Source: Odoribacter sp. (GTDB taxonomy: Bacteria > Bacteroidota > Bacteroidia > Bacteroidales > Prolixibacteraceae). From it: a stretch of DNA of 64,000 nucleotides. The notes beneath the pieces are model-generated. The model searched no databases, had not been told where the DNA came from, and saw nothing but the letters and a program-made list of their open reading frames with translations. Below are positions 25,771-33,379 of this stretch, in pieces. The first letter of the stretch is position 1. The number at the start of each line of letters is the position of its first letter. The position numbers and the translations under genes were made by a program. Location: the NCBI GenBank assembly GCA_013824715.1, contig PNOH01000018.1, forward strand, positions 28,847 to 92,846, in the 5' to 3' direction.

Positions 25771-26931
25771 TTACCATTTTATTGTTGTCGCGCTAAACGG
25801 TTCTGAAGGTGTACCATCAATCATGAGTTTTAGGTAAATGTCATAATTCGAGAGGTTAATAATATCAACGATGTCAAAGACCGGATAATATTCTTTTGCA
25901 AAATATGAGGCATCAGAAACACCCAAACGGAAGGAAATCACCGTTCCAACATTACCCAAGACAGCATCCCTGATTTCATCACTTAATTGAGCTAAATATT
26001 GGTGAGCCATTATTAAAGCCAATTTAAACTTTCTTAATTCTGAGAGCATATTGACCAGCGAAAGCGTAGTATAATTCTGAAATTCATCTAAATAGACAAA
26101 GAAAGGCACTCTATTCATTTCATGAGTATCAATCCGAGAGAAAGCCGAAAATGAAATTGAATTTAAAATTAAAGACCCAAGTATACTGGATACATTTTCT
26201 CCTAAAGCACCTTTTGAAATATTTATTAGCAGAATCTTTCGGTTGTCCATGATATGCCTAAAAGAAATTTCATCAGTATTATCAATTAACAATCTTTTAA
26301 TGGCAGGATAAATTAGAAAGGCTCCCACTTTGTTGTATATCGGAAGAAGATCACCTTTGGAATAGACTTTAAACTCTTTCTGCCAAAATCTTTTAATATC
26401 ATCATTGATAACATTTCTAGCACATTCTTCCCTATACTTTTCATCATCCATTATTCGGATAATATCGGAAATGTTAGCTTCTTCTTGGTCAAGTAATGTA
26501 AGAAGGATATATCTTAGAATATGCTCTAGTTTTAAACCCCAAGCTGACTTCCATAATTTCTCAAAAACATCCAGTATTCCAGAAGCAATCAACGGCCTTT
26601 TTTCATACGGAACTTTAATAAATGGATTGAATTTGAAGTTGTGGTCTGGGTTTGTAATATCGAGGTAAATGACATCTTGTTCTCTACGTTTTGGAATATT
26701 TGAGAAGATCTTTTTAATTAAATCCCCATGAATATCAATCACACAAAAACCCCTTCCGAAACTTATATCCTGAATGATATGAGTTTGAAGTAAATTTGTT
26801 TTCCCAGTTCCTGTTTTACCAATAATGTAAGTATGCAAAAGTCGATCCTCTTGTTTAATGCCAAAAAGAATCGTCCGGCTATATCTATTTGCTTCTGCAA
26901 AGTAGGTCAGATTGTTTCTTGAATAATTCAT
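25771..26931 (-). CDS. VirD4/HerA-like DNA-transfer ATPase
   Basis: 386 residues. Walker A is YIIGKTGTGKTNLLQT (GKTGTGKT, 38-45), followed by CVIDIHGDLIKKI and Walker B FFVYLDEFQNY, and MAHQYLAQLSDEIRDAVLGNVGTVISFRLG as in TraG/TraM-recognition domains. It is shorter than, but clearly related in motif order to, the 951-residue ATPase at 17363-20218. It lacks obvious N-terminal membrane spans. It may pair with the ArdC-like protein encoded divergently for transfer of the island. Confidence 0.78.
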   Translation of the reverse strand: MNYSRNNLTYFAEANRYSRTILFGIKQEDRLLHTYIIGKTGTGKTNLLQTHIIQDISFGRGFCVIDIHGDLIKKIFSNIPKRREQDVIYLDITNPDHNFKFNPFIKVPYEKRPLIASGILDVFEKLWKSAWGLKLEHILRYILLTLLDQEEANISDIIRIMDDEKYREECARNVINDDIKRFWQKEFKVYSKGDLLPIYNKVGAFLIYPAIKRLLIDNTDEISFRHIMDNRKILLINISKGALGENVSSILGSLILNSISFSAFSRIDTHEMNRVPFFVYLDEFQNYTTLSLVNMLSELRKFKLALIMAHQYLAQLSDEIRDAVLGNVGTVISFRLGVSDASYFAKEYYPVFDIVDIINLSNYDIYLKLMIDGTPSEPFSATTIKW

Positions 26932-27147
26932 TTTACTATCCTATTCCGGAAAGAACCAACCTGATAGTAGTGAGAATATGACAAAAAGTAGTTTCCACTG
27001 CAAAAAACACTATTTCAATATTTTAACCTCAAAAAAGCAAAATATTCATACTTGCCTACACTTTCTCTTTAAATGATAATGCTACTGAAAGTCATTTACC
27101 GGCGTGCCAGTAGCCAAAACAGAGTCCGCAAGGCAGCGGCGTTAAGA

Positions 27148-28017
27148 ATGAATAAATTTGATATTTATGAGATTGTTACACAAAAGATTATTGATCTTCT
27201 TGAATCTGATGTCGTACCATGGAAAATTCCATGGAAAACAGCAAATGGAATACCTAGAAATCTAGTAACACAAAGACCCTATCATGGAATTAACTTTTGG
27301 TTATTACTTTGTCGAAAAGATTCCTTACCTTTCTATCTAACCTTCGAGCAAGCCAAATCATTAGGAGGGGCTATCCGCAAGGGCGAGAAATCAACAATGG
27401 TTGTATTCTGGAAATTGCTGAAGTATGAAGACAAAGCCCTAGAAGAGAAGATTACTCCTCTTCTTCGGTACTACCACGTTTTCAATATTTCCCAAACAGA
27501 GGGAATAGATGCAAAGAAAATTCCACCTACAGAAGCTTTTGACCATGATTTTAATCCTGTTGCAGAAGCAGAATCTCTTATTACCAAGTGGACTGATTGT
27601 CCAATGATAAAACAAGGTAGTGATTCTGCCTATTACGATCCTCATTTTGATATGGTTTGCATTCCTGAACCACGAACATTCTTTGATGATCAGCAATATT
27701 ATTCCACACTGTTCCATGAACTCGTTCATAGCACTGGTCACAATAGACGATTAGGGCGTCACGAAAGAATTAAGAATCATAAATTTGGATCACAAGATTA
27801 CAGTCAAGAGGAACTGGTTGCCGAGATGGGGGCCGCTTATCTCTGTGGATTAACAGATATACAGCAACAAACCATTGAGAACAACGTAGCCTACATCAAA
27901 AGCTGGATTAGAACATTTAAGAGCGATTCAAAAGTCTTGGTAATGGCTGCCGTTCAAGCACAAAAGGCCGTTGATTATATATTGCAAATCCCGGAGCAGA
28001 ATCTAACGAATGAATAA
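27148..28017 (+). CDS. ArdC-like antirestriction/zincin protein
   Basis: About 289 residues from the ATG at 27148 (MNKFDIYEIVTQKIIDLLE); the upstream frame from 27073 has an atypical, Arg-rich start and is rejected. The N-terminal ssDNA-binding domain has VVPWKIPWKTANGIPRNL and YHGINFWLLL. The C-terminal zincin has LFHELVHSTGH (HExxH). ArdC proteins protect incoming DNA during conjugation, so this gene suggests the island or an ancestor was transferred by conjugation. Confidence 0.85.
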   Translation: MNKFDIYEIVTQKIIDLLESDVVPWKIPWKTANGIPRNLVTQRPYHGINFWLLLCRKDSLPFYLTFEQAKSLGGAIRKGEKSTMVVFWKLLKYEDKALEEKITPLLRYYHVFNISQTEGIDAKKIPPTEAFDHDFNPVAEAESLITKWTDCPMIKQGSDSAYYDPHFDMVCIPEPRTFFDDQQYYSTLFHELVHSTGHNRRLGRHERIKNHKFGSQDYSQEELVAEMGAAYLCGLTDIQQQTIENNVAYIKSWIRTFKSDSKVLVMAAVQAQKAVDYILQIPEQNLTNE

Positions 28018-28025
28018 TAACAATT

Positions 28026-28049
28026 AAAAGGGCGAATCCGCCCTTTTTT
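28026..28049 (+). terminator. Intrinsic terminator after the ArdC-like gene
   Basis: AAAAGGGCG-AATC-CGCCCTTTT followed by a T run, 8 bases after the stop codon. Confidence 0.85.
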
Positions 28050-28143
28050 GCTATCACACTTGATAATATAGGTAATCTTAAAATGAAGAACTAAATTACA
28101 AAATACAAAGACAACTCAGTTCGTTAAAATTTGGCGTTCAACT

Positions 28144-28530
28144 TTATTTCCAAGGTTCCGTCCCTGTATTACTGCACCATTTTATTTTACCAGCCTCAAT
28201 CCAAAAGTGACTCAAACAACCTTCATTTTGCCAAATAGATGGATACAAGGTTGGTCTATTATCAATTGAATGTGATATCTCCCAAAATGGATTATGGGTA
28301 TTCTGTAACGGTAGAGAAATTATATTTTCACAACCACACGGGCATCTGAAAATAGCCCAATATGATTTTCCTTTATAAACTATCTCTATGAATTCTCTAT
28401 CCCTTACATCTTTATTATTAGGAGTCTTATCTTTGATAATTATATTTTTAAAGTAAATTTCATCAACAGGTAATTTCTTACCAATGATTTTATAAAATTT
28501 ATATATAGCTTTTGTAAACCAATTATTCAT
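28144..28530 (-). CDS. DUF6527 protein of the ubiquitin-like operon
   Basis: 128 residues. FRCPCGCENIISLPL with the later SIWQNEGCLSHFWIEAGKIKWC is the DUF6527 pattern, with Cys residues suited to bind zinc. It is last in a four-gene operon (Ubl, E2-like, JAB-E1, DUF6527) and overlaps the E1 gene by 8 bases. In related operons the protein accompanies Ubl conjugation enzymes; its exact role is uncertain. A processing or deconjugating activity is one possibility. Confidence 0.75.
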   Translation of the reverse strand: MNNWFTKAIYKFYKIIGKKLPVDEIYFKNIIIKDKTPNNKDVRDREFIEIVYKGKSYWAIFRCPCGCENIISLPLQNTHNPFWEISHSIDNRPTLYPSIWQNEGCLSHFWIEAGKIKWCSNTGTEPWK

Positions 28531-29980
28531 AATCAGGTATTTTTCCTAATTGAGGCATATCCAGTCTGTATTTCTCTTTCTTTAATAAGACATCATGTAA
28601 TTTGCAGTAAATGCATTCTGAATCATCTTTTGGTAAATTGCTGTGAATTGTCAAATGAATAAAATCAATCCAAATGTTATCTTCTCTTAGGTCAGTTGGA
28701 ATATCTCTAAACTTTCTTATAAGATTCATTAATGTAGCAACACCATTATCTGCTGTCATAGATGTAAAAGGGCCAACCCCCGGAGCTTGCTCTCCTCCAC
28801 CAATAAGGTAATATTCGCGCTTTAATGTTTCTGGATCTAATTTTGCCAATTCAGGATTATCTCTAATTGCTTGTTCAAATTCAATTTTCTTATCCGTAAC
28901 AACACCCTGACAACGGAGACATGCCCCACTCTCTGGCAGAATACAACTTACTCGCCCTCTATGATCACGTAAGTATGGGACGCCATCCTTATCATTATCA
29001 ACAAACCCTGTTAATCCAACATCAATTAAAGGTTGTGCATAATAATATAAAGATTGATTTAATATATCTCTACCTATAACATCATCCGTACAACCAAAAA
29101 TAACATCAGAACTAGATAAGGCATCAATAGCTTCTGGCGAATCATATAAATAATTTGGGATTGCTGCCGTAAGTGTATTTAACCCTAATTTGTCAATAAA
29201 TCGCTTTAAAGAAATTGCTTTGTTTTTATTAATATCATCTGCTGTATATCCTCTGACTCTGTTCAAGTTTGTGTCATCCACATGATCACCATCAATCAAA
29301 ATTAATTCTCCAATGCCAGATCTTGCTAGCATTGTTGCGAGAGGTGAACCAGTACCACCAAGACCAACAACAGCGATGCGAAGTGACTGCAATTGTAAAT
29401 TAAATGGTTTTCCAAAAGCAGCTTCTTGTCTTTTGAGGCTCGCAGGTAATTCTAGAATCTCTCTAATTCCATGAATCTCAATTTTATCGGAAATAATCAA
29501 AATATGCCGAATCGGTGAGAAACTTCCGATGGCTTTCCCATCACTTACCCTCCCAGTCCACTTATCATTTGAAAGAATTAACGATATTAGACAAGAATTA
29601 ACTCCATTGCTACCAGATAATCCATGAAGAATATTTTGTTCATTTATATCATCTTTATTTGAGAATTCTAATTCACCGTCTGGATGACTATGTACAAATC
29701 CTAACTCGAGATTTTCTTGTTCACATTTACAATAGACATCAGGAAACATTCTCATATTTATCAAAATATGATTTGCTGAACTTTCTATAATCCAATCATC
29801 TGTCATTTTGATAATTTCGACAGCTAAAAACCTTATGGATTTTGGAAGATCCTTTACAGGCCTGGAAAGCTTTCTAAAGAGAATTATTGCTCCTCTTTCA
29901 TGTCCATCTGGGTCACCTGTCAACCATTCCTTTAAAACTTCATTTTGACTTCCTAATAAAGTTATTCTTGTATTATTCAT
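28523..29980 (-). CDS. JAB-E1 fusion (Ubl protease plus ThiF-like activating enzyme)
   Basis: 485 residues from ATG 29980, which overlaps the E2-like stop by 4 bases (ATGA); an upstream start at 30010 is less likely. The N-terminal JAB domain has E28 and HSHPDGELEFSNKD (H97, H99, S107, D110), a complete JAMM protease site. The C-terminal E1 domain has RIAVVGLGGTGSPLATML (nucleotide loop, 206-211), LILIDGDHVDDTNLNR, and zinc CxxC pairs C354/C357 and C456/C459. C346 is a candidate catalytic cysteine. It is expected to adenylate the Ubl C-terminus and also to cleave Ubl precursors or conjugates. Confidence 0.88.
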   Translation of the reverse strand: MNNTRITLLGSQNEVLKEWLTGDPDGHERGAIILFRKLSRPVKDLPKSIRFLAVEIIKMTDDWIIESSANHILINMRMFPDVYCKCEQENLELGFVHSHPDGELEFSNKDDINEQNILHGLSGSNGVNSCLISLILSNDKWTGRVSDGKAIGSFSPIRHILIISDKIEIHGIREILELPASLKRQEAAFGKPFNLQLQSLRIAVVGLGGTGSPLATMLARSGIGELILIDGDHVDDTNLNRVRGYTADDINKNKAISLKRFIDKLGLNTLTAAIPNYLYDSPEAIDALSSSDVIFGCTDDVIGRDILNQSLYYYAQPLIDVGLTGFVDNDKDGVPYLRDHRGRVSCILPESGACLRCQGVVTDKKIEFEQAIRDNPELAKLDPETLKREYYLIGGGEQAPGVGPFTSMTADNGVATLMNLIRKFRDIPTDLREDNIWIDFIHLTIHSNLPKDDSECIYCKLHDVLLKKEKYRLDMPQLGKIPDYE

Positions 29981-30381
29981 CTGTTTGCATTTGGATTTTG
30001 TAGTGCCCACTCCACCCGACTTAATAGTTTTACTATATTGTCTTTTTTAGGAATCCAAGTTTGTGGTTGCCAATGCCTTGACCATCTATCATAAGTTTTC
30101 TCATTATAAATTCTTGGGTCACCGCCATAAGCCGGTATTTCAACACCATCGATTCTAGATATTTTGGGATATGTCCAAAACATATCCCCTCCACTAGTAT
30201 TATAATTAGAGGGTATAATTAGAAGCACCTCGATTTCTTTTAGAGATTGCCCATTTGACTGATAAAGTCCTTCCTTTAGTGGGTAATTTTTTATTACTAA
30301 AAATCTAGAATTAATATCTTCCTCAATTGTCAAACCAGAGTCTTCAAGTATTATGTAATCATCATCAAAAAGTAATCCCAT
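29977..30381 (-). CDS. E2-like protein without cysteine
   Basis: 134 residues resembling the prokaryotic E2 family E found beside multiubiquitin genes: SGGDMFWTYPKI, then YDRWSRHWQPQTWIPKKDN. The sequence contains no cysteine at all, so a classical E2 thioester cannot form. The conserved polar RWSRHW/HWQPQTW segment is the likely functional site. Its ATG overlaps the Ubl stop by one base and its stop overlaps the E1 start by four, indicating strict co-expression. Confidence 0.78.
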   Translation of the reverse strand: MGLLFDDDYIILEDSGLTIEEDINSRFLVIKNYPLKEGLYQSNGQSLKEIEVLLIIPSNYNTSGGDMFWTYPKISRIDGVEIPAYGGDPRIYNEKTYDRWSRHWQPQTWIPKKDNIVKLLSRVEWALQNPNANR

Positions 30382-30617
30382 TATATTCCTGCCTCAGATC
30401 TAGATTCCTGAGAATAAAACTTTTCTATCCCTGGTTCTCCTAAATCAATTGAATCTTCATTTTTTACTAATCTTCCTGGACTTCCAGGTACTTTGACAAA
30501 CAAATCCATATTTTGTGGTATGCCAGGACCCACAGATCTTACTTCAGCACCAGTAATAAATTGACTTTCATGGTCATAAACATCGTTTTCAATTTTGAAT
30601 TTAAATTTCTTTTCCAT
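30381..30617 (-). CDS. Ubiquitin-like (multiubiquitin-type) protein
   Basis: 78 residues forming one beta-grasp-like multiubiquitin domain: FKFKIENDVYDHESQFITGAEVR, then PGIPQNMDLFVKV and a C-terminal IDLGEPGIEKFYS. The tail continues QESRSEAGI and does not end in diglycine. It is first gene of the operon with E2-like, JAB-E1 and DUF6527. Such operons are predicted, and in related types shown, to act against phage by conjugating the Ubl to targets. Confidence 0.78.
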   Translation of the reverse strand: MEKKFKFKIENDVYDHESQFITGAEVRSVGPGIPQNMDLFVKVPGSPGRLVKNEDSIDLGEPGIEKFYSQESRSEAGI

Positions 30618-31155
30618 TTTTAATGTATTATTATAGTTGATAATTTAGTTATAAAGTTAATATAAAAATGACAAACAAAATAGTAATACAATCATTTAAT
30701 ACGAGTCTATAACTTTTTAATCCTAAATAGTATTACAAAATGATCTAAAATTCATAATGTAAGTAATTTTCAGGCTAGAAGATGTCTAAAAAATGGGATC
30801 GACAGTTATCATATCTCAGACATATATGTATTATAAGTTATACTTAATACAAGTCAAGGGTATCGCATACACTTTGCCTATAAAGAAAAAATACCATCTT
30901 ACAAGGACTTTTTGTATTCTTCTAAGAAGAAAACCGGGTGAGTGTCTCCAATAAAAAAATATTTTGATTTTATTCCCTATGGTAGAAATTGATAATTTCT
31001 ACCATTCAAAGATTGTCCAGTCTGCTCCATAAGTGGTGTTTTTGTGTCTTTTCTTACAATTTACTATATGTCTAAGCAGCATAGTTCAGTTATCTATATA
31101 ACCAGTCAAATAATCTGGTATTTTAAAGTGTCCTCATTTATGATAAAATCTCATC
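30618..31155. other. AT-rich intergenic region
   Basis: About 540 bases with no convincing gene. Contains a perfect inverted repeat GGTAGAAATT-GAT-AATTTCTACC (30981-31003), then the first copy of a box TTCAAAG-x-TTGTCCAGTCTGCTCCA (31005-31028) that recurs near 32174 and 33330. The left part is the promoter region of the ubiquitin-like operon, where I do not see a clear consensus promoter. Confidence 0.5.
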
Positions 31156-31686
31156 ATGAATGGAAAAACTTTAGAGGAGCGGTTACCAAATTATCTTGAG
31201 ATAAGAAAAAACTCGAAAGAATTATATGACACCTTCAATAAGGTATTTTCGCCAGCTTTAGGCCAGCATATACATTTTACATCAAATGGATTCAATCATT
31301 TGATTTATAAGAATGCCAAAAAGGAAAGAGAAAAAAGCACTCAGATTTTGAGGTTTGATCTACTTGAAAGAGCCAAGGTTGTTCTTGAAAGATCAACTAC
31401 ATATCAAGAATTTGAAGAAGATATGGAATATACCAGGGTTAATAGACATGGTAAATATCAGTCAATGAATTTGGTGGTGAAGTATTGGGGATTTGTAGCT
31501 GTCATAGAGAAGTTTCGTATCAAGGTTGTTGTCAGACAGGTCGGTAATAGTAAGGCTGAGTTTTATAGTGTTATACCGGCTTGGATTACCAAGCAATACA
31601 GGGATTTGAAGATAATCAACAATTCTACTGGAAAAGGTTTAAAGTATGAAAATGATGACGAGGTACTAAAAAACGCCACCAATTAG
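31156..31686 (+). CDS. Unrecognised protein, copy 1 of a tandem pair
   Basis: 176 residues; family not recognised with certainty. The pattern HIHFTSNGFNHLIYK, then LRFDLLERAKVVLER, VVKYWGFVAVIEKFRIKVVVRQVGNSKAEFYSVIPAW resembles small barnase/RelE-like toxin nucleases fused to mobile elements (His near N-terminus, strand pair, RxxGN). No catalytic assignment can be made. It is about 85-90 percent identical by eye to the protein at 32301-32843, and most DNA differences are at third codon positions, so both copies seem maintained. Confidence 0.7.
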   Translation: MNGKTLEERLPNYLEIRKNSKELYDTFNKVFSPALGQHIHFTSNGFNHLIYKNAKKEREKSTQILRFDLLERAKVVLERSTTYQEFEEDMEYTRVNRHGKYQSMNLVVKYWGFVAVIEKFRIKVVVRQVGNSKAEFYSVIPAWITKQYRDLKIINNSTGKGLKYENDDEVLKNATN

Positions 31687-31792
31687 TGACGATCTTTAGT
31701 GTGCCTGTTTCTAGCTCAGAAGTTTGGCCAGATAGAGCTGACGCCCCTCAAGCACGTGTATATTATAGACTTATGGGGAGGGATAAGTCAAT
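31686..31792 (+). ncRNA. Conserved structured non-coding block, copy 1
   Basis: Lies between the two ORFs of unit 1 and is as conserved in unit 2 as the coding DNA. Possible stems: TAGCTC (31712-31717) with GAGCTG (31735-31740), and CCCC (31744-31747) with GGGG (31775-31778). It could be an RNA, a leader for the small ORF or a recombination site. Confidence 0.4.
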
Positions 31793-31814
31793 AGCAGATA
31801 AATAAGCGTAATTT

Positions 31815-32078
31815 ATGAAGTTAAGAGTACCTAAAGAATTAAGTGATAAACAAATAGAAGAATTCCAGAGGATTTATAAAGAAAGATTTGGAAAGGATAT
31901 CTCAAGAGAAGATGCGATAGAGGAAGGATTGAGTTTAATCAGATCTATTGCACTAATTATTGATAAAGATGATCATTCACGAGAGCAAAAACCTTCTATT
32001 TTAAAAGGTTCAACTTTGATATTTAATTCTCTACGCAAACAATCTAGTGAGTTAATGAAAACCGTTAATAATGACTAA
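31815..32078 (+). CDS. Small acidic/helical protein, copy 1
   Basis: 87 residues: VPKELSDKQIEEFQRIYKERFGKDISREDAIEEGLSLIRSIALI then a charged tail. This helical pattern (ExLSxxQxxxFQxxYxxxFGxxIS) is one I associate with small ORFs next to serine recombinases in candidate-phyla-type elements; the function is unknown. Paralogues lie at 32959-33135 (truncated) and 35133-35303 (minus strand). It could be an antitoxin or regulator for the upstream protein. Confidence 0.65.
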   Translation: MKLRVPKELSDKQIEEFQRIYKERFGKDISREDAIEEGLSLIRSIALIIDKDDHSREQKPSILKGSTLIFNSLRKQSSELMKTVNND

Positions 32079-32300
32079 CAGATGACACACATTGTTGAAG
32101 ATCAGATAGCCCTTGGTCGAAAGGGATTCAATTAAATTTTATTATTGGATGTAAAAAATGTCAATTTATCCCGTTCAAAGATAGTCCAGTCCGCTCCACC
32201 GTAGTGCATTTTTGCCATTCTGTATCTTATACAGTTCGTTCTTTATTCAAAACATCTAAATTCTATTTTAAAGTTCCAGATTCTGTGATAAAATAATCAC

Positions 32301-32843
32301 ATGAATGGAAAAACCATAGAAGAAAGACTGTCTAACTACCAAGAGATTAGAAAAAACTCAAAAGAACTATATGATACCTTTAACAAGGTTTTTTCTCCGG
32401 CCTTAGGCCAACATGTCCATTTTACATCCAATGGATTTAATCATCTTATATACAAGAATGCCAAGAAGGAAAGGGATAAGAAGACTCAGATATTAAGATT
32501 TGATTTACTTGAAAGAGCCAAAGACGTTTTGGAAAGATCAACTACATATCAGGAGTTTGAAGAAGAAATGGAATATACCAGAGTTAATAGACATGGTAAA
32601 TATCAGTCTATAAATTTGGTAGTTAAGTATTGGGGATTTGTAGCAATTATAGACAAGTTTCGAATTAAAGTTGTTGTGAGGCAAGTCGGTAATAGTAAGG
32701 CAGAATTCTATAGTGTTATCCCTGCATGGATTACAAAGCAATACCGGGATTTAAAAGTGATAAACAATTCTACAGGTAAGGGATTAAAGGATGAAAATGA
32801 TGAAGAGATACTAAAAAACGCCACCCATAGTGACGATCTTTAG
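32301..32843 (+). CDS. Unrecognised protein, copy 2 of a tandem pair
   Basis: 180 residues, closely similar to the protein at 31156-31686 over its whole length (HVHFTSNGFNHLIYK, LRFDLLERAKDVLER, VVKYWGFVAIIDKFRIKVVVRQVGN). It has a slightly different tail (NATHSDDL) that runs into the conserved non-coding block. Conservative replacements (I/V, E/D, S/K) suggest both copies have been under selection. Confidence 0.7.
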   Translation: MNGKTIEERLSNYQEIRKNSKELYDTFNKVFSPALGQHVHFTSNGFNHLIYKNAKKERDKKTQILRFDLLERAKDVLERSTTYQEFEEEMEYTRVNRHGKYQSINLVVKYWGFVAIIDKFRIKVVVRQVGNSKAEFYSVIPAWITKQYRDLKVINNSTGKGLKDENDEEILKNATHSDDL

Positions 32844-32937
32844 TGTGCCTGTCTCTAGCTCAGAAATTTGGCCAGATAGAGCTGACGCCCCTCAAGCACG
32901 TTTATATTATAAACCTATGGGGCAGAATAAGTCAATA
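32830..32937 (+). ncRNA. Conserved structured non-coding block, copy 2
   Basis: Same sequence as 31686-31792 with few changes. The inner segment here is a perfect hairpin GTTTATA-T-TATAAAC inside the CCCC/GGGG stem, whereas copy 1 has a mismatch at the same place. Confidence 0.4.
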
Positions 32938-32958
32938 GGTTGTAAATAGGCATAATTT

Positions 32959-33135
32959 ATGAAGTTAAGAGTACCTACAGAATTAAGTGACAAACAAACA
33001 GAAGAATTCCAGAGGATTTATAGGGAAAGATTCGGGGAAGATATTTCAAGGGAAGATGCCATAGAGGAAGGGCTAAACTTAATCAGTTTTATCGCTTTGG
33101 TTATAAGTAAAGATGGAGATATCACAGAACAATAG
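32959..33135 (+). CDS. Small helical protein, copy 2, C-terminally truncated
   Basis: 58 residues: VPTELSDKQTEEFQRIYRERFGEDISREDAIEEGLNLISFIALVISKDG, then a TAG at 33133. Compared with copy 1, the DNA after this point still aligns (CCTTCTATTTTAAAAGGT), so the last 29 codons were lost by a small change that introduced the stop. Either the core alone suffices or this copy is decaying. Confidence 0.6.
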   Translation: MKLRVPTELSDKQTEEFQRIYRERFGEDISREDAIEEGLNLISFIALVISKDGDITEQ

Positions 33136-33379
33136 GCCTTCTATTTTAAAAGGTGAAGTTTTGATATTAAATTCTCTACACAAACAATCTAGTGAATTAA
33201 TGAAAACGATTAATAATAACAAATAGATGATCTATTCTTTGAGGATCAAGATCAAAGAATAATGGATTCGTTTAGCAAGAAATCCAAATAAATTTTATTG
33301 CTGAATGCGAAAATTGTCAATTTGGTCCGTTCAAAAGAAGTACAGTCGTCTCCACCTGATTGGACTTTAGTCCTAAAAT

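Larger units (their letters stand above)
31005..33355. repeat. Tandem duplication of a 1.15-kb unit (two full copies, third edge)
   Basis: Each unit comprises a boundary box (TTCAAAGAT-GTCCAGTC-GCTCCA), a 176/180-residue gene, a conserved non-coding block and a small ORF. Gene starts are offset by 1145 bases (31156 and 32301) and small-ORF starts by 1144 (31815 and 32959). The third boundary box (33330) is followed directly by the 3' end of the serine recombinase gene, so a third unit was lost or replaced. Confidence 0.85.

Noticed and set aside
27073..27147. Upstream N-terminal extension of the ArdC-like gene
   Set aside because: The extra 25 residues are Arg-rich and unlike the family start; the ATG at 27148 matches the usual N-terminus.
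30981..31003. AATTTCTAC sequence resembling a Cas12a repeat end
   Set aside because: It is one arm of a single inverted repeat; there is no array of repeats and no cas gene in the window.
31686..31792. tRNA-like TAGCTCAG...AGAGC sequence
   Set aside because: The D-arm-like stem exists but there is no matching anticodon arm, T arm or acceptor stem in order, so it is not a tRNA.
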